DNA of 64,000 bases from Bacteroides sp. 51 (lineage in GTDB: Bacteria > Bacteroidota > Bacteroidia > Bacteroidales > Bacteroidaceae), in NCBI RefSeq assembly GCF_010500965.1, contig NZ_QVMI01000023.1, positions 506-64,505 of the forward strand, read 5' to 3'. The position numbers and the translations under genes are program-made. The notes beneath the pieces were generated by a model. It did not search any database and was not told the origin of the DNA. It saw nothing but the letters and a program-made list of their open reading frames with translations. Shown in pieces: positions 1-8,917 of the stretch. How positions within the stretch are numbered: the stretch's first letter is position 1; each line of letters starts with the position of its first letter.

Positions 1-101
1 TAGATAAGGTAAATACATTATATGACTATTACGATAGCCAAGGGTGGATAACGCCGGAAGAAAAGGAAAGGTGTAGTCTGAGGAGGTTCTTTGAAGGGTA
101 A
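1..101 (+). CDS. C-terminal end of an unidentified protein (partial)
   Basis: An open frame enters from the left edge (first complete codon at base 3) and stops with TAA at 99-101. It gives about 32 residues with ordinary protein-like composition, including Tyr-Asp-Tyr-Tyr-Asp and Gly-Trp-Ile-Thr-Pro-Glu-Glu-Lys. No other strand or frame offers a better explanation. The family cannot be recognised from so short a tail. A 32-bp inverted repeat begins eight bases after the stop and could serve as its terminator or as a mobile repeat. Confidence 0.55.
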   Translation, partial: DKVNTLYDYYDSQGWITPEEKERCSLRRFFEG

Positions 102-109
102 ATTGCTTG

Positions 110-190
110 CGTCATTGCGAACCGTAGGTGAAGCAATCCAGTTCACAAGACATATAAGCTGGATTGCTTCACCTACGGTTCGCAATGACG
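110..190. repeat. 32-bp perfect inverted repeat (hairpin-forming intergenic element)
   Basis: Bases 110-141 and 159-190 are perfect reverse complements of each other (32 bp), separated by a 17-base loop. The arms begin CGTCATTGCGAACCGTAGG. There is no T-run directly after the right arm, so it is not a textbook terminator. The structure resembles short palindromic repeats scattered through intergenic DNA in many Bacteroidales genomes. It encodes no protein. Confidence 0.8.
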
Positions 191-259
191 AATAAGAGTT
201 TTTACACAGCCTCTAGGCAGGAGGGGAGTTCTATGCAGTGTCATTGATCACAGAATACG

Positions 260-1975
260 CTACCGATATTCGTATAATCTTACATGTAAAACGCTAAACT
301 CATCTACGGGGATACGTACATGCCGCCCTTGATGCGTCTGATCGCCATTTAAGCGACGGATATAGGTAAATGTGCCATCTTTGTTCACCTTCACCTCATC
401 TACAGTTCCAATGCCTGCTCTGGTAGTTCCTTTCCAACTACTATCTTGTTTCTGAACCTTTCCACCTACATTTACGAACCCATCTTCACCCAAATCCTTA
501 GCTGTAATTAGTTCACTTTCTCCACCTTTTTGGAATTCAATTACAATACCGCTACCGGCAATCAGATATTCATCCTTTGCCAGTTTCAGAATGATACCAC
601 CACTTTCGGGCCATTCGCTTCCATCTGTTGCTCGTGAATCCCAGGGTAAAGTAAAATAATGCCTGCAAGTTATTTTAAGATCGTCATACGTCAGAATTCG
701 CTCTTTATTCTCACGATCAAAATGCAAACCATTCATGACACCCCTACCCTGATACTTAGTTAATAGCGGCATCAACTCCTTCAATTTGCTATACGCCTGT
801 ACAGTTGGTGCTTGCGGAGAATCGGAACCATTCTCAATCGAAAACGGACAATAACCTATCGCATCATGCTCGCCAAAAACATAGAAAGCCTGAACACCGT
901 TATTATCTGACAACCTGATTTCGGGAATAAACAGCGGATTATTGGGCAACTTATATTGTGCCACCCAATCTACAAAACCTTTATCATACAAGTCGGGAGC
1001 AAGTATATCAATATTGGGCGCACCACAATGCCACACATCAATTAAATGTGCCAATGGTCCGGCCGATGGGTATTCTCCCGGTTTACGCCCCCGGCTGTTC
1101 ATTGCAGCATTTACAAACAACGGTACATTATGGATAGAACGGGCAGTTTGAGCTAGTTTCTCAACATACCCGGCATACGACCAGGCCATAAATATCTCAT
1201 CCGTATATAAATCATCTCCAAATACTTCCTGCCAGTTTCCTTTTGTTTTAAATCCCTGACTCTCCCACTTTTCGAGTATCCAGGGATGAAGAGCCTTTTT
1301 ATTCTTATTTAAATAGTCGATCAGTTTCTCGGGTACAGGAGCATTAAATAATGCTGTGGCTTCCCGCGAATAATCACGGGCATCTTCCAGCATACCGATC
1401 TCATTTTCTATCTGTATCATTATAACAGTATGCTCCTGACTGTCAATAACAGCAATGTGTTTCATCAACTCGGCAAATGCCCGGTTATCTGCCTGGCATA
1501 CATGATCCGAGAATGAGCTTGCTATCTCTAACGGCTTCCCGGCCTTTGTATATGCCCGGAGATATTTCTTATTATCTTTCTTAAACCACAAAGGAGCATA
1601 ACAACTCATGGAGTTTTTCCATGCGCCAAACCATAAAAACACGACTTTCAGGTTATTGGAACGGGCTTGACTAACCACCTTATCAATCAGAGAGAAATCA
1701 TACTGCCCTTCTACCGGTTCAATCAAATCCCAATAAGCCGGAACCAATACGGTGTTCAATTCCATCTGTTGCAATTTGGGGAATATGCGTTCAATATCTT
1801 CGGCAGATGATGCGGATGAGTTTCCCAGTTCGCCACCTAAAATCAGAAAGGGGTCATTGTTTACAATAAGTTGTGTAGCGGTGCCCTGTTTGGTTAAATA
1901 CGGAGGCTTATTCTGTCCACAAATGGAAATTGAAATAATAACAAGAAGAAATAAAGTGAAATGTATTCGTTTCAT
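260..1975 (-). CDS. Beta-galactosidase-like glycoside hydrolase, GH35 (DUF5597 type)
   Basis: This 571-residue exported enzyme has a signal peptide of about 20 residues (hydrophobic core, then Cys-Gly-Gln) and a GH35-type TIM barrel beginning near residue 35. GH35 enzymes are retaining exo-beta-galactosidases. The likely acid/base is Glu192 in Ile-Glu-Asn-Glu-Ile-Gly and the likely nucleophile is Glu352 in Phe-Ile-Pro-Glu-Ile. The C-terminal 150 residues look like the beta-rich DUF5597 tail found with Bacteroidetes GH35 proteins. The start codon fits the signal peptide. It is divergent from a GH43 gene across about 200 bp, so the two may be co-regulated in plant-glycan breakdown. The lack of a Gly or Ala just before the Cys argues against a lipoprotein. 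The exact substrate is unknown. Confidence 0.82.
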   Translation of the reverse strand: MKRIHFTLFLLVIISISICGQNKPPYLTKQGTATQLIVNNDPFLILGGELGNSSASSAEDIERIFPKLQQMELNTVLVPAYWDLIEPVEGQYDFSLIDKVVSQARSNNLKVVFLWFGAWKNSMSCYAPLWFKKDNKKYLRAYTKAGKPLEIASSFSDHVCQADNRAFAELMKHIAVIDSQEHTVIMIQIENEIGMLEDARDYSREATALFNAPVPEKLIDYLNKNKKALHPWILEKWESQGFKTKGNWQEVFGDDLYTDEIFMAWSYAGYVEKLAQTARSIHNVPLFVNAAMNSRGRKPGEYPSAGPLAHLIDVWHCGAPNIDILAPDLYDKGFVDWVAQYKLPNNPLFIPEIRLSDNNGVQAFYVFGEHDAIGYCPFSIENGSDSPQAPTVQAYSKLKELMPLLTKYQGRGVMNGLHFDRENKERILTYDDLKITCRHYFTLPWDSRATDGSEWPESGGIILKLAKDEYLIAGSGIVIEFQKGGESELITAKDLGEDGFVNVGGKVQKQDSSWKGTTRAGIGTVDEVKVNKDGTFTYIRRLNGDQTHQGRHVRIPVDEFSVLHVRLYEYR

Positions 1976-1996
1976 ATGTATTGGATTTTATGTATG

Positions 1997-2004
1997 CAAA
2001 CATA
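1997..2004 (-). promoter_or_regulatory. Bacteroidetes -7 promoter box for the GH35 gene
   Basis: On the - strand the box reads TATGTTTG, a perfect match to the Bacteroidetes -7 consensus TAnnTTTG. It lies 22 bases upstream of the GH35 start codon in the 204-bp gap between two divergent glycosidase genes. The -33 element is not clear, so this is a motif match only. Confidence 0.5.
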
Positions 2005-2179
2005 CAAAAGATTTCTATCGGCATTAAGTTGAAATGTAACAATATCTATTCCCGATGTTACATAGCAAGGATAAATCCGGAAAATGTAACCTCAACAAAA
2101 GTTCCTGTAACGTCTATATACTCCTTTTCTATCTTAGAAATCTATCTTTACCGGAAAGTTTTAGTTTTGAAATTGAAGA

Positions 2180-3874
2180 ATGATTATGAAGACGATGCAG
2201 CGTATTTATCTAGCCCTTTTTATTTTACTTATAGTTGGAAGCAGTTGTAGTAGCCCGACTGTAGAAGCAATCTTCCATCAGTTCGAGTATCAGGGACAGG
2301 ACCTACGGTATGAAAAAGATATAGATCCGGAAAAAGAATTCCTTAACCCCATTATTAGTGGTTTCTATCCCGACCCCAGCATTTGCCGCAAAGGAGAGGA
2401 TTATTATATGGTGCATTCTACATTCTCCTATTTCCCGGGTATCCCTTTATTGCATAGCCGCGACCTGGTCAACTGGCAACAAATAGGCAACGTACTCGAC
2501 CGTCCATCGCAGTTCAATCTACCTCATGGTATCCGCCTTAGTGGAGGAATCTATGCTCCTGCCATTACCTATAACGAAGCTAACGAGACTTTTTATGTTA
2601 TATCTACCGCCGTTGACCATATCGGAAACTTTGTTGTTAAAACACAGGACCCATTGAAGGGTTGGAGCAATCCGGTTCAACTTCCTAAAGTAGGAGGTAT
2701 CGACCCTTCCCTATTCTTTGATGACGATGGTAAAGCATATATCGTACATAATGATACCCCCGACGGAAAACCTGAATATGATGGACACCGGGCAATCTGG
2801 ATTCATGATTATGATTCGGAAACCGATCAAACCGTTGGAACACCACAAGTACTGATAGATGGTGGTGTAGACAAGAGCCAGAAGCCTATTTGGATAGAAG
2901 GTCCGCATCTCTACAAGATCAATGGTAAATATTACCTCATGGCGGCCGAAGGTGGTACAGGCAGAGATCATTCGGAAGTCATCTTCATGGCCGATCATGT
3001 AAAAGGACCTTATACTCCTGCCATGATTAACCCCATACTTACCCAACGGGATTTACCCGAAAACCGTCTGGAAAAAGTAAGTAGCACGGGACATGCCGAC
3101 TTGATCCAAACTTCATCAGGCAATTGGTATGCTGTATTTCTGGCTTGCCGCCCCTATTCGGGCGATATGTATAATACGGGGCGGGAAACTTTTCTATTAC
3201 CTGTAACCTGGGAAAAAGACATTCCCATCATTCTGGAAAGAGGAAAAGAAATACCAACGACGGTAGCCCCAAATAACTGGAAACCCAACGCTGAAGGTGT
3301 CACTCCCGAACCATTCACCGGCAATTTCATCTGGAAAGACGATTTTAAATCCGATAAACTGAGTATGAGATGGTTATTCATCCGTACGCCTCAACAAGAA
3401 TGGTGGAAACTGGCAAAAGACGGATTACACATCACTCCTGACACGATGAACATATATAGTTTGGGAAATCCTGCATTCATCGGATATCGTCAACAGCATA
3501 CGGACTTCACCGTAAAAACCAGCTTATCTTTCACTCCAAAGAAGGCAAATGAAATGGCCGGACTTGTTTGTTACCAGAATGAAAATTTCAACATCGTATT
3601 TGCCAAAACCATACGCGACAGTAAAGATTGCCTTATCGTTGTACGCACCGCCGGCGGAGCACAGCAGGAAACCGTATTCCTACTAAACGGAAATGCAAAA
3701 AAGAATCCGCTTCAACTACAGATTATAGGAAAAGCCGGATTGTACAGTTTCTACTATAAAAATGGAAACGATGAATGGTTACCTGTCGATACGGGTGTAG
3801 ATGCAACAATATTAAGTACAAACAAAGCCGGGGGATTCACCGGGGTAGTGATTGGCATGTACGCTGCAAAGTAA
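2180..3874 (+). CDS. GH43 beta-xylosidase / alpha-L-arabinofuranosidase-like lipoprotein
   Basis: This 564-residue protein has a lipoprotein signal (Leu-Ile-Val-Gly-Ser-Ser-Cys23), a GH43 five-bladed propeller (about 55-345) and a C-terminal beta-sandwich (about 365-560) of the kind that follows GH43 in xylosidases. The inverting GH43 triad can be seen: Asp65 (Tyr-Pro-Asp-Pro-Ser, base), Asp175 (Ile-Asp-Pro-Ser, pKa modulator) and Glu240 (Ile-Glu-Gly-Pro-His, acid). The family acts on xylosides or arabinofuranosides; which one cannot be read from sequence. It is divergent from the GH35 gene and ends seven bases from the convergent methyltransferase gene. A second in-frame Met lies at residue 3 and either start would keep the signal. 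Confidence 0.85.
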   Translation: MIMKTMQRIYLALFILLIVGSSCSSPTVEAIFHQFEYQGQDLRYEKDIDPEKEFLNPIISGFYPDPSICRKGEDYYMVHSTFSYFPGIPLLHSRDLVNWQQIGNVLDRPSQFNLPHGIRLSGGIYAPAITYNEANETFYVISTAVDHIGNFVVKTQDPLKGWSNPVQLPKVGGIDPSLFFDDDGKAYIVHNDTPDGKPEYDGHRAIWIHDYDSETDQTVGTPQVLIDGGVDKSQKPIWIEGPHLYKINGKYYLMAAEGGTGRDHSEVIFMADHVKGPYTPAMINPILTQRDLPENRLEKVSSTGHADLIQTSSGNWYAVFLACRPYSGDMYNTGRETFLLPVTWEKDIPIILERGKEIPTTVAPNNWKPNAEGVTPEPFTGNFIWKDDFKSDKLSMRWLFIRTPQQEWWKLAKDGLHITPDTMNIYSLGNPAFIGYRQQHTDFTVKTSLSFTPKKANEMAGLVCYQNENFNIVFAKTIRDSKDCLIVVRTAGGAQQETVFLLNGNAKKNPLQLQIIGKAGLYSFYYKNGNDEWLPVDTGVDATILSTNKAGGFTGVVIGMYAAK

Positions 3875-3881
3875 CGGACGG

Positions 3882-4619
3882 CTATGCTTTCTTTAAAGCA
3901 GAAACGATTAACATCATCGGCCTGCGAAGTTCGTCTTCCATGCCGGTGATTGTTTTTATAGCCTCATCGGTGGGTTGAGGTTCGATAAATTCTTTAATTT
4001 CAAAGCCATTCATTAACAAGCCATTGATATAGGTGGTCAGTGTTTTATGGTACTTTACCATTTCTTCGCCCAGAAAAACGGCTTTCCGCTCTCCTTCTAT
4101 AAAATAGCGATCTACCGGCCAATGGAGTTTATTGCCATCAGCATCGTAACACCAATCCTGATTGCCGTAAGCGGTAAAAACGGGATGTTCCACCGAAAAA
4201 ATAAAAGCACCTCCCGGAGTTAAGCTCTGGTTTACTTTCTTACAAATCCGATCAAAATCGGCTATATAGTGAAAAGTTAGTGAACTGATAACGATATCGA
4301 AAACTTCGGAAGGGTAGTCATAGTCTTCTACCGATAGTTGTAAATACTCGATCTCTGGTAGATTATTGATTTCTCTTGCTTTGTTGAGCATATTGGCGGA
4401 CAGATCAACACCTACGACTTTAGTTGCACCATGCTCTACCGCATAACGGCAATGCCAGCCAAAGCCACATCCAAGATCCAATACTCGTTTTCCTGTAAAA
4501 TCGGGTAACATGGTACGAAGGATATGCCACTCTCCTGCCCCTTGCAAGCCCTGAACGGAACGGGACATCCGGCTATATTGTGCAAAGAAGCGACTATCGT
4601 CGTATTTATTCTCCTTCAT
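3882..4619 (-). CDS. Class I SAM-dependent methyltransferase
   Basis: This 245-residue cytoplasmic methyltransferase has SAM-binding motif I Val-Leu-Asp-Leu-Gly-Cys-Gly-Phe-Gly near residue 50, the acidic end of beta-2 in Val-Gly-Val-Asp-Leu-Ser, and a motif IV-like Phe-Asp-Ile-Val-Ile-Ser-Ser-Leu. It belongs to the Methyltransf_11/25 type, whose substrates vary widely, so no substrate is proposed. The ATG at 4619 was chosen because it overlaps the TAA of the upstream membrane-protein gene by one base (TAATG), implying translational coupling. A longer frame to 4703 exists but would run into that upstream gene. It is the last gene of a three-gene - strand operon. Confidence 0.85.
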   Translation of the reverse strand: MKENKYDDSRFFAQYSRMSRSVQGLQGAGEWHILRTMLPDFTGKRVLDLGCGFGWHCRYAVEHGATKVVGVDLSANMLNKAREINNLPEIEYLQLSVEDYDYPSEVFDIVISSLTFHYIADFDRICKKVNQSLTPGGAFIFSVEHPVFTAYGNQDWCYDADGNKLHWPVDRYFIEGERKAVFLGEEMVKYHKTLTTYINGLLMNGFEIKEFIEPQPTDEAIKTITGMEDELRRPMMLIVSALKKA

Positions 4620-4957
4620 TATTGTTCTCTTTTCTCTTCCTGTGGAATACGAAAAGCTGTATACAGTTGAATAAACGAACCAATACTCAAAGCAGCTACC
4701 CACTCATTATTGTGCATAAAGAACATTAATGCTCCGGCAACAACAAGAAACAACGCACCAAGTATTTGCTGGCGCCGCAGCCGCTTGATATTTTTGTTTG
4801 TACCGTGATATGGAGAGTTTATTTGAGCTATGGCAAACATGCAGGCACCAATGGTATAGATATAAGGAGCAGGAGGCCAACCTGTTATGAATACAGCCGC
4901 CCCCAACAAAGCCATTATACCACCAACGGTATATAATGCGGGTATAATTTTATTCAT
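4619..4957 (-). CDS. Small multi-pass membrane protein, unknown function
   Basis: The 112-residue protein has about four hydrophobic helices: residues 4-24, a weaker one at 31-45, then 64-81 and 87-103. A basic loop (Lys-Asn-Ile-Lys-Arg-Leu-Arg-Arg) sits between helices two and three. No catalytic motif is visible. Both ends are coupled: its ATG overlaps the TAA of the DivIC-like gene by one base, and its own TAA overlaps the ATG of the methyltransferase gene by one base. This suggests fixed expression ratios for the three products. The family is not named here with confidence. Confidence 0.75.
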   Translation of the reverse strand: MNKIIPALYTVGGIMALLGAAVFITGWPPAPYIYTIGACMFAIAQINSPYHGTNKNIKRLRRQQILGALFLVVAGALMFFMHNNEWVAALSIGSFIQLYTAFRIPQEEKREQ

Positions 4958-5253
4958 TAATTTTCAAATACGTAAATATCCTCGTTAGGTTTCTTCATCC
5001 GGTACTTTTCACGGGCAATCTGTTCTATCGCCTCCGGGTTAGTCACCAATTCGTTCAGGCGTGCCGTACTTTCTTCATACTGCGTCCGGTATTTCTCAAT
5101 TTCTTTGTTTAATGTATTGATTTCCTGGGTATATTGCATACGACGAACGACACTGTTCTCGTCCAGAAAACCTATAATTACTCCGAAAACAATTACCGTA
5201 ATCAGGTATTTGTGCTTACCGATGAAGTCCCATACATTTAACAACTTATCCAT
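4957..5253 (-). CDS. FtsB/DivIC-family septum formation initiator protein
   Basis: This 98-residue bitopic membrane protein has a short cytoplasmic N-terminus, one transmembrane helix at about 15-30, then a coiled coil (about 36-70) and the typical FtsB/DivIC end (Glu-Gln-Ile-Ala-Arg-Glu-Lys-Tyr-Arg-Met). Family members form a complex with FtsL and FtsQ/DivIB at the division septum. Length and layout match the family. It is the first gene of a - strand operon with a recognisable promoter box 28 bases upstream. DivIC and FtsB cannot be told apart here. Confidence 0.85.
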   Translation of the reverse strand: MDKLLNVWDFIGKHKYLITVIVFGVIIGFLDENSVVRRMQYTQEINTLNKEIEKYRTQYEESTARLNELVTNPEAIEQIAREKYRMKKPNEDIYVFEN

Positions 5254-5280
5254 ATCTGCCTCAACTTGAATTAATTATTG

Positions 5281-5288
5281 CAAAGCTA
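5281..5288 (-). promoter_or_regulatory. -7 promoter box for the divIC operon
   Basis: On the - strand the box reads TAGCTTTG, matching TAnnTTTG, and lies 28 bases upstream of the DivIC-family start codon. It is the only such match in this short divergent gap that faces the operon. Motif evidence only. Confidence 0.5.
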
Positions 5289-5381
5289 ACCAAAAATATG
5301 GGAAATTGAAAAATATTCTTCTGCTATGTGATTTTTTAATCTTTTCCGTAACTTATTGAGTAGAATAAAAACATAATTGAT

Positions 5382-5579
5382 ATGGAAAAGTATAACAAGA
5401 AAACGTCTTACGGAATAATTCTCATAGCTGTAGGTGTCGTCTTAAAATATCTGCCTGATCACCTGCCTATAGGTCCTGTTGAATTCTTACGGGGGTTAAC
5501 TATGGGGATAGGTATAACACTGCTTATTATCGGATATATTGAACATAGAAAGAATAAGGATAACCATTCAAGACGTTAA
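5382..5579 (+). CDS. Small two-helix membrane protein, unknown function
   Basis: This 65-residue protein has two hydrophobic segments (about 9-23 and 35-53), a short loop with Pro-Asp-His-Leu-Pro between them and a very basic, hydrophilic C-terminus. It starts at the only ATG that precedes the first helix. It stands alone between the divergent divIC operon and the ftsH-like gene, with about 110 bp to the latter. The function is not recognisable; composition supports a real gene rather than a chance frame. Confidence 0.6.
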   Translation: MEKYNKKTSYGIILIAVGVVLKYLPDHLPIGPVEFLRGLTMGIGITLLIIGYIEHRKNKDNHSRR

Positions 5580-5690
5580 AAAAAAGAAGTTTAGGACATA
5601 TTCAGTCCGTTGGCAGTCACAACGGCCCGGCTTAATTCCCGGATATTTGCAACATAGAAAGCAAATAATAATATAAAACGGAATTAAGTC

Positions 5691-7538
5691 ATGAAAAAAG
5701 AAGAACAAAACCGGCAGTACAAAGGCAATCCATACCTGGGATTCCTGATCGGGATGCTTATTATTATTCTACTGAATAGTATCATCTTTCCCCGCCTGTT
5801 GCAACAACAAATTGTCGACACGGACTACGGAACATTCATCAGTTTTGTAGAAAATGGAAAAGTAAAACAAGTTCGGATAGATGAAAGTCGAATCTATTTC
5901 TCTGCTCAGGATGACAATGAGAAAGACCTCACTTACCAGACCGGAACCATAAACGACCCCGAACTGGTAAACCGCCTGCTGGAAGCCGATAGTCCGAACG
6001 AGGATGGTAAAATAGCCTTTACCCAAACCATTCCAAGAGAGAACTCCCCTATACTCAACTTCCTATTGATGTGGGTACTTCCGGGATTGATATTCTACCT
6101 CTTCTGGCGACAAATTAACAAGTCTATCCAGGGACGAATGGGAGGCGGTTCGAATGTCATGTCGTTTGGACAAAGTGGAGCTAAGATTTATGCAGAGTCG
6201 GAGATTAAAACCTCTTTCGCCGATGTAGCCGGACAAGAAGAGGCGAAAGAAGCGCTTTCGGAAATTGTTGATTTCCTTCACAACCCGAAGAAATACACCG
6301 AGATTGGTGCCAGTCTGCCCAAAGGTGCATTGCTTGTAGGCCCTCCGGGAACAGGAAAGACCCTGATTGCCCGTGCCGTAGCAGGCGAAGCTAAAGTTCC
6401 GTTTTTCTCTATATCCGGTTCCGAGTTCGTACAGATGTTTGTGGGTATGGGAGCTGCCAAAGTACGCGATCTATTTAAGCAGGCCGGCGAAAAGGCTCCT
6501 TGCATTATCTTTATTGATGAAATAGATGCTATCGGCAAGAAACGTGATAATGCTTTTGGTGGGGGTAATGATGAAAGGGAGCAAACGCTGAATCAACTCC
6601 TGACCGAAATGGATGGGTTCGATGGTCGCAAGGGTGTAGTAATCCTTGCAGCAACCAACCGTCCGGAAAGTTTGGACAAGGCGTTGTTACGTCCGGGACG
6701 CTTTGACCGCCGGATACAAATGGAACTCCCCGACCTGGAGGGACGTAAAGCCATACTGGATGTCCATCTTAAAAAGGTGAAACACGAGGATGTTAATCTG
6801 GATATCGTAAGCCGTGCCACCGCCGGAACTTCGGGTGCAGAACTGGCAAATATTGTAAACGAAGCTGCGTTGAGGGCCGTGCGGATGGGTAAAAAGGAAA
6901 TATCTACTTCTGATCTTGAAGAGTGCGTAGAGGTCGTAATCGCCGGAGCACAGAAAAAGGGGAAAGTGATTTCGGACAAGGAGAAGAAGATCATTGCTTA
7001 CCACGAAATAGGCCACGCCATTGTTGCTGCTAAGCAAACCAACTCGGCTCCGGTACACAAAATCACTATTATTCCGCGGACTTCGGGAGCATTGGGTTAC
7101 ACCATGCAGGTAGATTCGGGCGAGCAAAACCTGATGAGTAAGGAGGAACTTCTCTGCCGGATTGCTACGCTAACCGGAGGACGCGCTGCCGAAGAGATTA
7201 TCTGCAATACGGTAACTACCGGAGCATCGAATGATATTGAACAGGCTACGAAGTTGGCAAGAGCAATGATTACACGTTATGGCATGAGTGAAGAGTTCGA
7301 CATGATGGCGCTGGAAACAGTAAACAATGCGTATCTGGGTGGCGACAGTACACTGGCTTGTTCTACGGAAACATCGGCTATCATAGACCGTGAGGTACTC
7401 GGCATGATAAAAGGTGGGCATGAAAAGGCATCACTTATTATACGCGAGAATCTGGATAAGATTCATGAACTAACCAATTATCTCCTTAAAAAAGAAACCA
7501 TTACGGGAGATGAATTTATGGAGATACTGAATGCATGA
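5691..7538 (+). CDS. ftsH: FtsH-type ATP-dependent zinc metalloprotease
   Basis: This 615-residue membrane AAA+ protease degrades membrane and soluble proteins. Two transmembrane helices (about 15-35 and 120-138) flank a periplasmic domain. They are followed by an AAA module with Walker A at 217-224 (Gly-Pro-Pro-Gly-Thr-Gly-Lys-Thr), Walker B Ile-Ile-Phe-Ile-Asp-Glu-Ile-Asp and the second region of homology ending Arg-Pro-Gly-Arg-Phe-Asp-Arg-Arg. The M41 protease site is His438-Glu-Ile-Gly-His442, with Asp515 as likely third zinc ligand. From memory, the AAA wording (Val-Ala-Gly-Gln-Glu-Glu-Ala-Lys) is closer to clostridial FtsH than to the usual Bacteroidetes FtsH, so this may be a second, acquired copy. 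It lacks the long charged C-terminal tail. Its stop overlaps the next gene by four bases (ATGA). Confidence 0.92.
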   Translation: MKKEEQNRQYKGNPYLGFLIGMLIIILLNSIIFPRLLQQQIVDTDYGTFISFVENGKVKQVRIDESRIYFSAQDDNEKDLTYQTGTINDPELVNRLLEADSPNEDGKIAFTQTIPRENSPILNFLLMWVLPGLIFYLFWRQINKSIQGRMGGGSNVMSFGQSGAKIYAESEIKTSFADVAGQEEAKEALSEIVDFLHNPKKYTEIGASLPKGALLVGPPGTGKTLIARAVAGEAKVPFFSISGSEFVQMFVGMGAAKVRDLFKQAGEKAPCIIFIDEIDAIGKKRDNAFGGGNDEREQTLNQLLTEMDGFDGRKGVVILAATNRPESLDKALLRPGRFDRRIQMELPDLEGRKAILDVHLKKVKHEDVNLDIVSRATAGTSGAELANIVNEAALRAVRMGKKEISTSDLEECVEVVIAGAQKKGKVISDKEKKIIAYHEIGHAIVAAKQTNSAPVHKITIIPRTSGALGYTMQVDSGEQNLMSKEELLCRIATLTGGRAAEEIICNTVTTGASNDIEQATKLARAMITRYGMSEEFDMMALETVNNAYLGGDSTLACSTETSAIIDREVLGMIKGGHEKASLIIRENLDKIHELTNYLLKKETITGDEFMEILNA

Positions 7539-7834
7539 GAATAGCTGTTTTTCTGGATGATATCCACATTGCACAGATCAGGGAGGACGTAAAATACGCC
7601 TTCCTGTTCGAAGTTGACCAGAAACTGATCAAGGCCATTGGGAAAGAACTTGTTAAAGTGGACGACATCAATTACATATGTCTGTGGCTATTAGGCAGAC
7701 GGGTGAAAGCCGTATATTACGATCATTTCTCCGAACAAGAGAAAAGCCTGCTTGGGAAAATAAACATAAGTGTAGAACTGACCGATAAAATCCGGAGCAA
7801 TCCGGTACTGCAAGCTATGTTGGTCGATTCCTGA
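7535..7834 (+). CDS. 99-residue protein coupled to FtsH; possible NifX/NifB-fold domain
   Basis: The ATG lies inside the ftsH stop (ATGA), so the two genes are almost certainly translated together. The protein starts Met-Arg-Ile-Ala-Val-Phe-Leu-Asp-Asp and alternates beta-like and helical stretches (Ala-Phe-Leu-Phe-Glu-Val-Asp; Ile-Cys-Leu-Trp-Leu-Leu; Val-Lys-Ala-Val-Tyr). This layout is reminiscent of the RNase H-like dinitrogenase iron-molybdenum cofactor (NifX/NifB) domain, but the usual glycine and histidine motif after strand one is missing. The resemblance is weak and is inference. It ends five bases before the convergent AraC-type gene. It may be a regulator or adaptor of the protease. 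Confidence 0.7.
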   Translation: MRIAVFLDDIHIAQIREDVKYAFLFEVDQKLIKAIGKELVKVDDINYICLWLLGRRVKAVYYDHFSEQEKSLLGKINISVELTDKIRSNPVLQAMLVDS

Positions 7835-7838
7835 CAGG

Positions 7839-8696
7839 TTAACTGTTCCGGTATTCCAGTGGTGTCATGCTGGCATACTGTTTAAAGAACCGGCCAAAGA
7901 AAGAAGGGTTCGGGAAGTTAAGGTATTCGGATATTTGCAATACCGTCTGATCGGTTATCCTCAATTGTCGTTTGGCTTCTATAATCACCGCTTCATTGAT
8001 CCATTCGATGATAGGATGCCCGGTCACTTTCTTTACCGCCATCGAAAGATACTTCGGAGTCAGGCAGAGTTTTTCGGCATAAAAAGCAACGCTGCGCTCT
8101 TTAAGGTAATTTTGTATCAATAGTTCGAAGAATTGCTCAGTCAACACTTCCTGACGGGAAAGATGGCTGGACAATCCGGCAGAAGAATTGTCATATAAAT
8201 GCCCGATCTCCATGAGTAAGGCATAAATAAAAGAACCCGTTATCCGCTCACGGTACGTATTTTCGGTATGTTGATGATATTTGGCTATGAGCGAATGAAT
8301 CTCCAGGATATCGCGAACATCTTCGGGTTGAATCTGCTGCCGGGGGTGTTCGCTTAATCGTTTAATCAGATTCAGATTCTTCGGTATAGGCAAACGCAAC
8401 ACATAATCGGCCGACAGGAACAGGGTTTCAATAATGAAGTCCGACGACCGCGAAAGCATGGTAAACATCTGATTTGGAAGAATGGTAATCATTTCATTCT
8501 CAGAGAGACTGTACTCGCGGTAGTTAATTCTAAGCCGGGCATTCCCTTTCAGACATACCCCGAACACGAATCCCTCGAACATGAATTGCTCGCCAAAGGA
8601 CTGTTTCTCGTAAGTCTCCATAGCCTCGGCCAGGACGAAATTCCTAATCATAAAATCGTCCGGCAGTTCTAAATTCATTTTATTAGTTTTATCCAT
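7839..8696 (-). CDS. AraC-family transcriptional regulator
   Basis: This 285-residue protein has an N-terminal cupin-like sensing part (about 20-160) and a C-terminal double helix-turn-helix (about 185-285). The second half carries the AraC signature region: Ala-Glu-Lys-Leu-Cys-Leu-Thr-Pro-Lys-Tyr-Leu-Ser, and later Phe-Phe-Gly-Arg-Phe-Phe-Lys-Gln-Tyr ending in Thr-Pro-Leu-Glu-Tyr-Arg. Such proteins bind DNA and usually activate nearby operons in answer to a small ligand. It converges with the ftsH pair and diverges from the ECF sigma factor gene, either of which could be a target. The ligand is unknown. Confidence 0.88.
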   Translation of the reverse strand: MDKTNKMNLELPDDFMIRNFVLAEAMETYEKQSFGEQFMFEGFVFGVCLKGNARLRINYREYSLSENEMITILPNQMFTMLSRSSDFIIETLFLSADYVLRLPIPKNLNLIKRLSEHPRQQIQPEDVRDILEIHSLIAKYHQHTENTYRERITGSFIYALLMEIGHLYDNSSAGLSSHLSRQEVLTEQFFELLIQNYLKERSVAFYAEKLCLTPKYLSMAVKKVTGHPIIEWINEAVIIEAKRQLRITDQTVLQISEYLNFPNPSFFGRFFKQYASMTPLEYRNS

Positions 8697-8815
8697 AGCA
8701 AGCCATTCTTATTGTTCCGGGAAAACGAATCTCTGCAAAAGAAATCAATTTCGGAGAAACCTGCAATAGCCTGTAAGAATTAGCTACGGAAAGAGGGCAA
8801 AATCTAAAGTTATGA

Positions 8816-8823
8816 TATCTTTG
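8816..8823 (+). promoter_or_regulatory. -7 promoter box upstream of the ECF sigma factor operon
   Basis: TATCTTTG matches the Bacteroidetes -7 consensus TAnnTTTG and lies about 95 bases upstream of the sigma factor start codon in a 221-bp divergent gap. That would leave a fairly long leader. No convincing -33 element was seen. Confidence 0.4.
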
Positions 8824-8917
8824 TAGAGAATAAACAACCAGTCCCCATAAAAAAACAGTAAAAACCATTCGACTTCTTTTCTGTTTTCGCGTATCATATA
8901 TAAAGAGCAAATCGTTT

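Noticed and set aside
4620-4703. N-terminal extension of the methyltransferase by 28 codons
   Set aside because: It would overlap the upstream membrane-protein gene, and the added residues do not resemble a methyltransferase N-terminus; the TAATG start explains the data better.
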